Assembly (NCBI GenBank): GCA_905373475.1 | Contig: CAJPTC010000021.1 | Location: 1 to 45,321 of the forward strand | Length of the DNA: 45,321 nucleotides | Source of the DNA: Bacteroidia bacterium | GTDB taxonomy: Bacteria; Bacteroidota; Bacteroidia; Bacteroidales; CAJPTX01 | Direction of reading: 5' to 3' | Translations under genes and position numbers: made by a program | Shown: piece by piece, positions 16,459 through 24,335 of the stretch | Numbering within the stretch: the stretch's first letter is position 1 | Layout: every line of letters starts with the position of its first letter | The notes under the pieces: model-generated | What the model was told of the DNA's origin: nothing | The model's input: only the letters and a program-made list of their open reading frames with translations | Databases searched by the model: none

Positions 16459-17100
16459 ATGGAAGTAGAGAATAGCACAGAAGCGCAGAAGCAACGTAGA
16501 AACCTTATAGCCGAAACACGCTCCTTACTACAGTCGGAGCATAGCAGTACTTTGCGTAGCGCACTAGACACAGTTCGTAGCGAGGGACTCGAGGAACTAC
16601 TCCCCGAAACCTTAGCACTCCTTGCAACGACCGACTTAGAACTCCGCAGCTACATTTTTGAATTCCTGATTGATATACACTCGTCGGCACTCGTAACGCA
16701 TTTGGCAAACGCTCTGGAAAAAGATTACGAAGCTGATCTGCTGGCACTTCTCATTTCGCTTTGCTGGCAGAGTCCGTTAGATTACTCCCCGCTTCTAGAG
16801 TGTCTTCTCCCCTTCATGTCGCACCCGAACCTCCAAGTGGTCATTGAGACCATGACAAGCCTCGAAATTGCCTTCGACCACGCCTCACGTACACAGTTGG
16901 AATTCGCACTCAAAGCGCTGAAACAGATGCAAAAAGAGGAGAAACGGCAAGAGGTTCGTCTTCTCCTCGAAGAACTTCAATCTACCTGTAGTCGGTGTCT
17001 GCAACAAGTAATCAATAACGAACGCGAGGAAAAGCAAGAAGCGCATCACCATCACGAGCATTGCGATTGCGGACACGAACATTGCGAGCACGAGCATTAG
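16459..17100 (+). CDS. HEAT-like helical repeat protein with His/Cys-rich metal-binding tail
   Basis: 213 residues, no signal peptide. Residues about 10-180 are all-helical, with repeating Leu-rich pairs of helices that look like HEAT/Armadillo units (for example LLPETLALLATTDLELRSYIFEFLIDI and the segment after it). The last 22 residues switch to a run of His, Glu and Cys (four consecutive His, then HEHCDCGHEHCEHEH), likely to bind Zn, Ni or Cu. No catalytic motif is seen. Similar HEAT-like hypothetical proteins are known in Bacteroidota, but I cannot name a function; metal storage, metal delivery or a scaffold with a sensing tail are all possible. It is divergent from plsY and stands alone. 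Confidence 0.85.
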   Translation: MEVENSTEAQKQRRNLIAETRSLLQSEHSSTLRSALDTVRSEGLEELLPETLALLATTDLELRSYIFEFLIDIHSSALVTHLANALEKDYEADLLALLISLCWQSPLDYSPLLECLLPFMSHPNLQVVIETMTSLEIAFDHASRTQLEFALKALKQMQKEEKRQEVRLLLEELQSTCSRCLQQVINNEREEKQEAHHHHEHCDCGHEHCEHEH

Positions 17101-17171
17101 AACTCGAAACAGGGCGAGCAACTCAAATAGTTGGTCTCCGCCTGCTTTACATCGATTTTACAGACAATGAA

Positions 17172-17198
17172 AAAGGGTTACCTTTTGAGTAACCCTTT
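17172..17198 (-). terminator. Rho-independent terminator after tRNA-Lys
   Basis: Stem AAAGGGTTAC (17172-17181) with GTAACCCTTT (17189-17198). On the minus strand the stem ends GTAACCC followed by TTTTTC, a clear T tract. It is 18 bp past the tRNA 3' end. On the plus strand it has no good T tract, but it could also slow reads out of the HEAT-like gene. Confidence 0.85.
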
Positions 17199-17215
17199 CA
17201 TATACATACAACCTG

Positions 17216-17288
17216 TGATCCAGCTGGGATTCGAACCCAGGACCCCATCCTTAAAAGGGATGTGCTCTACCTGCTGAGCTACTGAATC
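17216..17288 (-). tRNA. tRNA-Lys (anticodon UUU)
   Basis: 73 nt without an encoded CCA. The minus-strand sequence starts GATTCAGTAGCTCAGCAGGT, has the anticodon loop CTTTTAA (anticodon TTT), and the T arm GGGTTCGAATCCC. The acceptor stem GATTCAG pairs with CTGGATC, with one G-U pair, and the discriminator is A. A TACCTTTG box lies 27 nt upstream and a terminator 18 nt downstream. Confidence 0.97.
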
Positions 17289-17314
17289 ATCTCCCTCGCA
17301 TTCCAACAACAGCG

Positions 17315-17322
17315 CAAAGGTA
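17315..17322 (-). promoter_or_regulatory. -7 box for tRNA-Lys
   Basis: TACCTTTG (17322-17315) matches TAnnTTTG exactly and sits 27 nt upstream of the mature tRNA 5' end. No clear -33 TTG. Confidence 0.55.
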
Positions 17323-17411
17323 CACAATATTTTTGAATGTAGAAGGAGCCGAACGGAAATTCCATCAATTCCTCAACAAGGAATCTACAAACTGGGATAC
17401 TCTGTGGCTGC

Positions 17412-18254
17412 TTACTTAGCACTCAGTTTTTCTAAATGCTTAGCCATCTGTTGCTGTAACTCCTTTGCCTTTTCACGCGCCGCAGTTGCAAAATGCGAAC
17501 CGCTGTCGGCATAAAGAATTCCGCGAGCGGAATTGACTAGCAATCCGCAACGGCGATTCATACCATACTGCACCACCTCGTCAAGACTACCGCCCTGATG
17601 TCCAACACCTGGGATGAGCAAAAAATGTTCGGGCACTATGGCACGCACACGCTTCAACATCGAAGCATGCGTGGCTCCCACCACATACATCATATTTCCT
17701 TCATGCCCCCAATGCCGCGAACGTTCTAGCACCTCTTCAAAAAGTTGGCGCTGCTCCCCGTGTGGCGAATTTACCTGAAGCGTCTGAAAATCTTCATAGC
17801 TCTCGTTAGAGGTCACTGCAAGCAATACGACCCAACGCCCTACATACTCAAGGAATGGTTGCACGGCGTCGCGCCCCATGTACGGAGCAATGGTAACAGC
17901 ATCAAAGTCCATAGATGCAAACATGCTCTTGGCATACATAGAAGCCGTGTTAGAGATATCCCCACGTTTGGCATCGGCAATAATCATGATCTCGGGATGA
18001 TGTTCGCGCAGGTACTGCACTGTGCGTGCAAGCGATTCCCAGCCTCTCGCCCCGTTCACCTCGTAGAATGCCATATTGGGTTTATATGCTACACAGAGGT
18101 CGGCAGTAGCGTCTATTATAGCCTTATTAAACTCATACATCGGGTCGTGCTTTCCCGAGAGCGATACAGGGATTTTCCGCAAATCGGTATCCAGCCCTAC
18201 GCACAAGAAACTCTGCTTCTTGACTATCTGCTCATACAAATGGTTGGCATCCAT
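17412..18254 (-). CDS. pyrF: Orotidine 5'-phosphate decarboxylase
   Basis: 280 residues. Last step of de novo UMP synthesis, removing CO2 from OMP. The length and the N-terminal FLCVGLDTDLRKIP with ADAKRGD (Asp94, catalytic Lys96, Asp99) mark the longer type 2 PyrF found in many Bacteroidota. C-terminal phosphate-binding LLIPGVGHQGG and the LLVNSARGILYA segment are intact. It lies 34 bp downstream of prfA on the same strand and is probably cotranscribed with it. Confidence 0.97.
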   Translation of the reverse strand: MDANHLYEQIVKKQSFLCVGLDTDLRKIPVSLSGKHDPMYEFNKAIIDATADLCVAYKPNMAFYEVNGARGWESLARTVQYLREHHPEIMIIADAKRGDISNTASMYAKSMFASMDFDAVTIAPYMGRDAVQPFLEYVGRWVVLLAVTSNESYEDFQTLQVNSPHGEQRQLFEEVLERSRHWGHEGNMMYVVGATHASMLKRVRAIVPEHFLLIPGVGHQGGSLDEVVQYGMNRRCGLLVNSARGILYADSGSHFATAAREKAKELQQQMAKHLEKLSAK

Positions 18255-18288
18255 TGTCGTGTCGTTTGCTCTTCGTTTTTATTTTGTA

Positions 18289-19374
18289 TTAAATACCACT
18301 AGCACGCAACCGTTCGGCGTTCTCGGCTATCTGTAACTGCTCGATAAACGAATCCAGCGCCCCATTGAGCACAGCATCCAGATTATAGACCGTGTAATTG
18401 ACGCGATGGTCTGTAACTCGTCCCTGCGGGAAGTTGTAGGTGCGGATTTTGGCAGAACGGTCGCCAGTAGAAACCATGGTCTTTCGTTGTGAAGACACGC
18501 CGTCAAGATACTTCTGGTACTCAATATTGTACAAACGAGTACGTAGTTCTATCAGTGCTTTTTCAAAATTCTTGATTTGCGACTTCTGATCCTGACACTG
18601 AACCACTATGCCCGACGGAATATGTGTAAGGCGTACCGCCGAATAGGTGGTATTTACGCTCTGCCCACCTGGTCCTGAGGAACAATAGGTATCCTTTCGG
18701 ATGTCCTCCATCTTCAGTTCCACATCAAACTCTTCTGCCTCAGGGAGCACTACCACAGAAGCCGCAGAAGTATGTACACGCCCCTGCGTTTCGGTCTGTG
18801 GTACACGTTGTACACGGTGCACACCCGACTCGTACTTCATGATTCCGTATACCCCATCGCCTTTCAAGGAGAAGACTATTTCCTTATAGCCCCCTACCGT
18901 TCCTTCAGACGAGGAGGTAACCTCTAGTTTCCATTTGCGCAATTCGGCGAAATAGGAATACATGCGGAAAAGGTCTCCGGCGAACAAGCTCGCTTCGTCG
19001 CCCCCCGTTCCTGCTCGTATTTCAACAATGGCATTCTTGCTATCCTGCGGATCGCCAGGGAGAAGAAGCAAGCGGATTTCCTCCTCCATGGGATCTACCT
19101 TCTGTTCCGACTCTTCAATCTCCTGTTTGGCAAGTTCACGCAGATCTGGATCACTCTCCTCCGCAAGAATTGTTCTTGCCTGCTGCAACCCCTCTTGTAA
19201 CGTACGATAGCGCTTTGCTGCTTCAACAATAGGTGCGAGATCGCGGTATTCCTTGTTCAGCTGCACATACCGTTTCATGTCGTTCATCACATCGGATTCG
19301 CCCAGCAGCTTCTCGACCTCGTAATAACGCTCAACTATCTTTTCAAGCTTTTCTAACAATCCAGCCTGTTCCAT
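18289..19374 (-). CDS. prfA: Peptide chain release factor 1
   Basis: 361 residues, the standard size. It ends translation at UAA and UAG. The codon-reading tripeptide is P-Q-T (192-194 in RVPQTETQG), the RF1 type (PxT) and not the RF2 SPF type. The peptidyl-tRNA hydrolysis loop GPGGQ has GGQ at 236-238. The Gln of GGQ is the usual methylation target of PrmC, not present here. The first gene of a probable prfA-pyrF unit, with a TACCTTTG box 30 nt upstream. The IS element inserted about 90 bp above that box. Confidence 0.98.
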   Translation of the reverse strand: MEQAGLLEKLEKIVERYYEVEKLLGESDVMNDMKRYVQLNKEYRDLAPIVEAAKRYRTLQEGLQQARTILAEESDPDLRELAKQEIEESEQKVDPMEEEIRLLLLPGDPQDSKNAIVEIRAGTGGDEASLFAGDLFRMYSYFAELRKWKLEVTSSSEGTVGGYKEIVFSLKGDGVYGIMKYESGVHRVQRVPQTETQGRVHTSAASVVVLPEAEEFDVELKMEDIRKDTYCSSGPGGQSVNTTYSAVRLTHIPSGIVVQCQDQKSQIKNFEKALIELRTRLYNIEYQKYLDGVSSQRKTMVSTGDRSAKIRTYNFPQGRVTDHRVNYTVYNLDAVLNGALDSFIEQLQIAENAERLRASGI

Positions 19375-19403
19375 AACTAATTATACTCCTTTTCTTTACC
19401 TCG

Positions 19404-19411
19404 CAAAGGTA
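19404..19411 (-). promoter_or_regulatory. -7 box for prfA-pyrF
   Basis: TACCTTTG (19411-19404), 30 nt upstream of the prfA ATG. Exact TAnnTTTG match; the -33 TTG is not seen at normal spacing. The IS3 element ends 88 bp further upstream and so leaves the core promoter intact. Confidence 0.55.
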
Positions 19412-19498
19412 GTAAAAAGCTACTTGCGGGCTTTTTAGCACACGCGCAAAAACATTACGATGTTGAAATACGGGAATCCTAAATTCAAAGCCGAAAAA

Positions 19499-19524
19499 TT
19501 GAACTGCACCCCAATAGTTGGACA
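19499..19524 (+). repeat. IS3 left terminal inverted repeat
   Basis: Matches the right end at 25 of 26 positions (T at 19515 where the right-end complement has A). It begins TTGAACTGCACCCC and runs directly into an A7 stretch and the orfA leader. Confidence 0.88.
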
Positions 19525-19545
19525 AAAAAACTTTGGGGTGTTTTT

Positions 19546-20067
19546 ATGAAGTACAGTTATAAAGTCCGCCTCGCTATTGTAAAGCGTGTAAAGCAAGGCG
19601 AAGCCATCTCTCATTTATCTAAGGCGTACAGTGTCAGTCGTAATGAGATAAGGGAATGGGTGCAAATGTGGGACAAATACGGATGTTCGGGATTGAAATA
19701 TCAACCCCATAGTCGTCCCACTCGAGCACTAAAGGAGAAAATCGTACGTTTAATCCTAGAAAGAGGCGGATCTTTGACGCAAGTAAGAGTCGAATACAGA
19801 ATTTGTAGAACGACACTTTATTGCTGGGTCAATACAGTACGTAAGTATGGTTATGATGGTCTTGAACCGTCAAAACGCATGGGACGACCTCCCAAAGAGA
19901 TAATGGGACGACCAAAGAAGAAAGAACCACAAACAGAGCTTGAAAGGCTACAAGCAGAGAATTTGCGTCTGCGGGCAGAGAACGCACTACTAAAAAAAGC
20001 GAAGGCCTTAGTCGAGACAAAAAGCGCCCAAGAACCTCAGAATGGGCACGAGTCATCGACGAACTAA
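19546..20067 (+). CDS. IS3-family transposase OrfA (double helix-turn-helix)
   Basis: 173 residues. Two helix-turn-helix units at about 5-50 (VKRVKQGEAISHLSKAYSVS) and 60-110 (ILERGGSLTQVRVEYRICR), followed by a basic linker and a C-terminal leucine-zipper-like helix (LERLQAENLRLRAENALLKK). This is the IS150-type OrfA, which binds the element ends. The A7 run at 19992-19998, read A AAA AAA in this frame, is a slippery heptamer. A -1 slip there would join the product to OrfB, giving a transposase of about 448 residues. Confidence 0.92.
   Translation: MKYSYKVRLAIVKRVKQGEAISHLSKAYSVSRNEIREWVQMWDKYGCSGLKYQPHSRPTRALKEKIVRLILERGGSLTQVRVEYRICRTTLYCWVNTVRKYGYDGLEPSKRMGRPPKEIMGRPKKKEPQTELERLQAENLRLRAENALLKKAKALVETKSAQEPQNGHESSTN
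19992..19998 (+). promoter_or_regulatory. Programmed -1 frameshift site (A7) of the IS3 element
   Basis: Seven A residues followed by G, placed A|AAA|AAA in the OrfA frame. After a -1 slip the next codons read S-E-G-L-S-R-D and run open into OrfB (through ARVIDELRSEYPLDLLLEL), with no stop. This matches the known A-rich slippery site of IS150. Confidence 0.8.
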
Positions 20068-20087
20068 GGTCTGAATATCCTCTTGAC

Positions 20088-20891
20088 TTGTTATTAGAGT
20101 TGAGAAAGATGGCTCGCTCTGTTTTCTATTACCATATTAAGCGCCTCAAAAGTGCAAACAAGTATGCTCTTGAGAAAGAGACTATTGAGCGTATTTTTCA
20201 TGAGCATAAGGGGCGGTATGGCTACCGTCGTGTGACTTCTGAGATGCGCAACAAGGGTTTTGTGTTAAACCACAAGACTATCCAACGGCTTATGGACCAG
20301 ATGGGGCTAAAGAGTAAAATTCGCAGTGTACGTTACCATTCGTACAGAGGCAATGTGGGACGGGTAGCGCCCAATATCATTAATCGTAATTTCATACCCA
20401 AAACACCCAATAGCAAATGGGCGACCGATGTCACACAAATAAAGATCGCTTCTGTCAAGCTATTTTTCTCACCAATTCTTGACATGTTTAATGGCGAGAT
20501 CATAGCCTATAATATCTCAAGAACTCCAAATCTAGCACAGGTCTATGATATGCTTGAAAAAGCTTTCTCGCAGTTCGACTTTCTAGAGGGGCTCATACTA
20601 CATTCTGATCAGGGATGGCAATATCAGCACTACGGATATCGCAAGCGATTAGCAGATCGAGGTGTTATACAAAGTATGTCGCGCAAAGGGAACTGTCTAG
20701 ACAATGCAATGATGGAAAACTTCTTCGGTATTATGAAATCTGAGCTGCTCTATGCGGAAAAGTTCAATTCTCCCGAAGAGTTTGTAAAAGCTTTGGAAGA
20801 GTACATTGTTTATTACAACAACAAGAGAATCAAATCTCGCTTAAAAGAAAAGAGTCCAGTACAATACCGAACTCTTTCACAAAGTAATTAG
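20088..20891 (+). CDS. IS3-family transposase OrfB (DDE integrase core)
   Basis: At least 267 residues from a TTG at 20088; the frame is open back to the A7 slip site, and the natural product is probably the OrfA-OrfB fusion. An HTH_21-like region (HEHKGRYGYRRVTSEMRNKG) precedes the rve core. The triad is complete: first Asp in WATDVTQIKI, second Asp in LHSDQGWQYQ, and Glu in NAMMENFFGIMKSEL. The C-terminal YNNKRIKSRLKEKSPVQYR is typical of the family. Likely functional by sequence. Confidence 0.93.
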   Translation: MLLELRKMARSVFYYHIKRLKSANKYALEKETIERIFHEHKGRYGYRRVTSEMRNKGFVLNHKTIQRLMDQMGLKSKIRSVRYHSYRGNVGRVAPNIINRNFIPKTPNSKWATDVTQIKIASVKLFFSPILDMFNGEIIAYNISRTPNLAQVYDMLEKAFSQFDFLEGLILHSDQGWQYQHYGYRKRLADRGVIQSMSRKGNCLDNAMMENFFGIMKSELLYAEKFNSPEEFVKALEEYIVYYNNKRIKSRLKEKSPVQYRTLSQSN

Positions 20892-20900
20892 TTAATAACC

Positions 20901-20926
20901 TGTCCAACTTTTGGGGTGCAGTTCAA
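20901..20926 (-). repeat. IS3 right terminal inverted repeat
   Basis: TGTCCAACTTTTGGGGTGCA followed by GTTCAA; the complement matches the left end at 25 of 26 positions. It starts 10 bp after the OrfB stop codon. Confidence 0.88.
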
Positions 20927-20983
20927 GATGATGCCCCGTTTTTAGTAGGTCTGCATAATGGCAGACTCAAATATGGGAAAGTT

Positions 20984-23197
20984 CTATAAGAGACTAAATG
21001 CGACGGTAAGCCCTGCCATTACGATAGATACCATACTCATCAACTTAATGAGAATGTTCAAGCTCGGACCAGAGGTATCCTTGAAAGGATCGCCCACGGT
21101 GTCGCCCGTTACAGAAGCTTTGTGTGCATCGCTTCCCTTGCCGCCAAAATGACCTTCCTCGATGTACTTCTTCGCGTTGTCCCAAGCACCACCCGCGTTT
21201 GCCATAAAGACTGCAAGCACGAAACCAGCGCCCAGACCGCCAATCAGAAGCCCCATTACGCCTGCTACGCCGAATATGAGCCCTGTGATAATGGGAACTA
21301 GTATTGCCAATGTTGATGGCAGAATCATTTCATGCTGTGCTGCACCAGTAGAGATCTGTACGCAGCGTACGTAATCGGGTGTCCCCTTACCTTCCAAAAT
21401 CCCTTTTATTTCACGGAACTGACGCCGTACCTCTTCTACCATCTTTTGCGCTGCACGTCCTACAGCGTTCATGGTCAGACCTGTAAAGAGGAATGCAAGC
21501 ATCGCGCCAATAAACACGCCTACGAGCACTTTGTAGTTCATAAGGTTTACCGAGAACCAGTCCATAAAGGTTGGGATTGTGGCATTCTTAACTGTTTCCA
21601 CATCTAGGTGCAAATTGGGCAGGGTAGCAATTTCCTTTCCTGATTCGAGTAGTCGTACCATACCGATCTTTATCTCCTCAATGTAGGAGGCTAACAAAGC
21701 TAGCGCTGTGAGTGCGGCAGAGCCTATAGCAAAGCCTTTTCCAGTTGCAGCTGTTGTATTCCCCAGAGCATCAAGTGCGTCGGTACGCTTTCTTACCTCA
21801 GGCTCTAAGCCAGACATTTCGGCGTTGCCGCCCGCATTGTCGGCAATTGGTCCGTAAGCGTCAGTGGCGAGTGTAATCCCCAAAGTGGAGAGCATACCCA
21901 CAGCCGCAATACCGATACCGTAGAGCCCCATTCCGAAGTTGGAGAAATCGAAGCCCGAAGCAAAGAGATAGGAGAAAGTAATACCGATAACCACCGCAAT
22001 GACGGGAATTGCCGTGGAGATCATACCGAGCCCCATGCCTGAGATGATGACCGTAGCATGCCCCATCTGTGCACTTTCGCTAACGCGCTGCGTGGGTTTG
22101 TAGGAGTGAGAGGTATAGTATTCTGTGGATTTGCCAATGACGATACCAACGAGCAAACCTACGACAACTGAGCATGATATATAGTGCCAGTTTTCAAGTC
22201 CCAAAAAGTAAAGAATAACAAACGTGGCCACTGCAATGAGAATAGCACTGAGGTTGATACCGAAATTTAGCGAGCCGAGAAGCTGGCGCATCGTAGCATT
22301 TTCTTTCGTGCGTACGGTGAAAATACCTAGGATGGAGAGTAGAATCCCGACCGCTGCAATGATCATGGGGGCTATGATAGCCTTAAATTGCATCGTGCCG
22401 TCTGCGGCAAAAGCCGATGCGCCGAGTGCGGCAGTAGCAAGTATTGAACCGCAGTAGCTTTCGTAGAGGTCGGCTCCCATACCCGCCACGTCGCCTACGT
22501 TGTCGCCCACGTTATCGGCAATAGTCGCAGGATTGCGCGGATCGTCTTCGGGGATTCCCGCTTCTACTTTTCCTACGAGGTCTGCGCCCACATCCGCGGC
22601 TTTGGTGTAAATACCTCCGCCTACGCGCGCAAAGAGTGCCTGAGTAGAAGCACCCATTCCGAAGGTTAGCATGGTGGTGGTAATGGCAATCAGCTTATCG
22701 GTTTGCGTTGCTGCTTCCATGAAGTGATTTAGCACGATGTACCAAATAGATATGTCCAGAAGTCCGAGTCCAACCACTACGAGCCCCATAACGGCGCCTG
22801 AACGGAAGGCCACGGTCAGCCCTTGGTTCAACGATTTACGGGCAGCATTTGCGGTACGTGCCGAGGCGTATGTGGCGGTGCGCATACCTATGTAGCCCGC
22901 AAGCGCTGAGAAGATACCGCCCGTGAGAAAGGCAAAGGGCACCCACTTGTTCTGAACGTGGAAGCCATAAGCTAGTATGGCAAAGAAAATGGCCAGTACA
23001 ATGAACGCGATTAGCACAATCTTGTATTGCTGGCGCAAGTACGACATTGCACCTTGGCGGACGTAGGCCGCTATCTCTTTCATGCGAGGCGTACCCTCAT
23101 CCGCACGCATCATGCCGCGGAAAAAGAGCCAAGCAAATAAGAGGGCTAGCACCGATGATACGGGCACTAACCAAAAAATGGGTTCTGCTATTTGCAT
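20984..23197 (-). CDS. hppA: Membrane-bound ion-translocating pyrophosphatase
   Basis: 737 residues with about 16 membrane helices. It couples hydrolysis of pyrophosphate to pumping of H+ and/or Na+ across the inner membrane. The substrate site is intact: the first acidic motif DVGADLVGKVEAGIPEDDPRNPA, then DNVGDNVGDVAGMGADLYES, and a C-terminal GDTVGDPFKDTSGPS. The segment GNTTAATGKGFAIGSAALTALAL has Ala and Gly where K+-independent enzymes carry Lys and Thr, so I infer a K+-dependent enzyme. Na+ versus H+ specificity cannot be read safely. Likely monocistronic. Confidence 0.97.
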   Translation of the reverse strand: MQIAEPIFWLVPVSSVLALLFAWLFFRGMMRADEGTPRMKEIAAYVRQGAMSYLRQQYKIVLIAFIVLAIFFAILAYGFHVQNKWVPFAFLTGGIFSALAGYIGMRTATYASARTANAARKSLNQGLTVAFRSGAVMGLVVVGLGLLDISIWYIVLNHFMEAATQTDKLIAITTTMLTFGMGASTQALFARVGGGIYTKAADVGADLVGKVEAGIPEDDPRNPATIADNVGDNVGDVAGMGADLYESYCGSILATAALGASAFAADGTMQFKAIIAPMIIAAVGILLSILGIFTVRTKENATMRQLLGSLNFGINLSAILIAVATFVILYFLGLENWHYISCSVVVGLLVGIVIGKSTEYYTSHSYKPTQRVSESAQMGHATVIISGMGLGMISTAIPVIAVVIGITFSYLFASGFDFSNFGMGLYGIGIAAVGMLSTLGITLATDAYGPIADNAGGNAEMSGLEPEVRKRTDALDALGNTTAATGKGFAIGSAALTALALLASYIEEIKIGMVRLLESGKEIATLPNLHLDVETVKNATIPTFMDWFSVNLMNYKVLVGVFIGAMLAFLFTGLTMNAVGRAAQKMVEEVRRQFREIKGILEGKGTPDYVRCVQISTGAAQHEMILPSTLAILVPIITGLIFGVAGVMGLLIGGLGAGFVLAVFMANAGGAWDNAKKYIEEGHFGGKGSDAHKASVTGDTVGDPFKDTSGPSLNILIKLMSMVSIVMAGLTVAFSLL

Positions 23198-23262
23198 CTC
23201 ATATATGTATGTTTATTAACTGCACCACCAAGCGCGCAACGTAGGAGGCACGTTGCTATCTG

Positions 23263-23270
23263 CAAAGTTA
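23263..23270 (-). promoter_or_regulatory. -7 box for hppA
   Basis: TAACTTTG (23270-23263), an exact TAnnTTTG match, 66 nt before the hppA ATG. A GGAGG-like stretch is not near the start. It suggests hppA has its own promoter apart from the glycosyltransferase gene upstream. Confidence 0.5.
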
Positions 23271-23300
23271 TTGAAAATCCGTTTTTGTGCACACTTACAG

Positions 23301-24320
23301 TTAGTGCTGCAAGTCGGAAAACTTCTTGTGTCTGCGCAAATAGAACTGAATGAGAATAGAGCGAACGCCTAAGTTTCTAACTCCATCCGCTGCCATGGGG
23401 ATAAACGGAAAGGCGCTGCGCATTGCGAAGTAGTGATAATGCGCCCGAAGCACTGCGGCAAAAAAGGAGGGTTTACCCTTCAGTAGGAAGAGTGTAGCAG
23501 CAACCCAATCTAGCCAGAGTCGGAAGGTCATTTTACAGCACTTTGCGGCACTCGGCGGGAGATTTCGGCGCAACATCAGGAGGTTGTTCCGAAAGTTGAG
23601 ATAGATCTTCCGAGGCGAATTGTTCGGAAGCGAGCCTCCCCCCAGATGATAGACCTCGGCACGAGGGTCGCAATAAATTTCATAGCCAGCGCGACGCAAA
23701 CGCCAACAGAGGTCTATCTCCTCCATGTGGGCAAAAAAACGCGCCTCCAGTCCGCCTACTTCCCAATAGTGTTTGGCTTTTACCACCAGACATGCCCCCG
23801 AACCCCAATCTACGGGAATGGGCGTATCATATTGCTCGTTGTCTTTTTCTATCTCGTCGAGAATACGTCCGCGACAGTACGGGTAGCCGAGCTGGTCAAC
23901 AAATCCGCCTGCCGCACCAGCATACTCAAAGTATTCGCGATGGCGATAGCTCCTAATTTTGGGCATTACGGCGGCAATGTTCTCCTGTGCGAGTAGAGAG
24001 GTTTCCAATGGTTGCAACCACCCTGTAGGGGTTTGTACGTCGCTATTTAGGAGCACATAGAGGGTTGGAGCAAGCTCGCGTTGTACCCATTGCAGTGCAC
24101 GATTATAGCCTTCGGCAAATCCATAATTTTTGTCGAGTTTGCAAAGAAGTACTGTGGGAAATTCTTGCTCTAGAATGGCAACCGACTCGTCGGTAGAACC
24201 ATTGTCGGCAACCACGACTACGGCATCGTTGTCAACAGTTTCTACAACACTTGGCAGGAATTGGCGAAGAAGTTTTGCGCCGTTCCAATTGAGAATGACC
24301 ACCGCTGTTTGCATTCGCAA
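23301..24320 (-). CDS. Family 2 glycosyltransferase
   Basis: 339 residues. The GT-A fold starts with VVILNWNGAKLL, then DNGSTDESV and the metal-site-like LLNSDVQTP. The acceptor side has WGSGACLVVK and FFAHMEEIDLCWRLRRAGYEI, the pattern of rhamnosyl-type transferases (WbbL/RfbF-like). It would act in the cytosol on LPS or another surface glycan. It is downstream of the lipid A acyltransferase-type gene with a 15 bp gap, which fits an envelope role. ATG at 24314 is an alternative start two codons in. Sugar and acceptor unknown. Confidence 0.9.
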   Translation of the reverse strand: MRMQTAVVILNWNGAKLLRQFLPSVVETVDNDAVVVVADNGSTDESVAILEQEFPTVLLCKLDKNYGFAEGYNRALQWVQRELAPTLYVLLNSDVQTPTGWLQPLETSLLAQENIAAVMPKIRSYRHREYFEYAGAAGGFVDQLGYPYCRGRILDEIEKDNEQYDTPIPVDWGSGACLVVKAKHYWEVGGLEARFFAHMEEIDLCWRLRRAGYEIYCDPRAEVYHLGGGSLPNNSPRKIYLNFRNNLLMLRRNLPPSAAKCCKMTFRLWLDWVAATLFLLKGKPSFFAAVLRAHYHYFAMRSAFPFIPMAADGVRNLGVRSILIQFYLRRHKKFSDLQH

Positions 24321-24335
24321 AAGTAAGGAGAAATG

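Larger units (their letters stand above)
19499..20926 (+). mobile_element. IS3-family (IS150-type) insertion sequence, apparently complete
   Basis: About 1.43 kb bounded by inverted repeats that begin TTGAACTGCACCCC and end GTTGGACA: left 19499-19524, right 20901-20926, 26 bp with one mismatch. It carries orfA and orfB in the -1 relation typical of IS3. I see no 3-4 bp target duplication next to either end, so the insertion may be old or have rearranged flanks. A solo terminus of the same family lies at 40094-40118. The element sits between prfA and hppA and interrupts no gene. Confidence 0.93.

Noticed and set aside
17745..18302. 185-residue open frame antisense to pyrF
   Set aside because: No motif and opposite a complete, conserved gene. 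Shadow frame.
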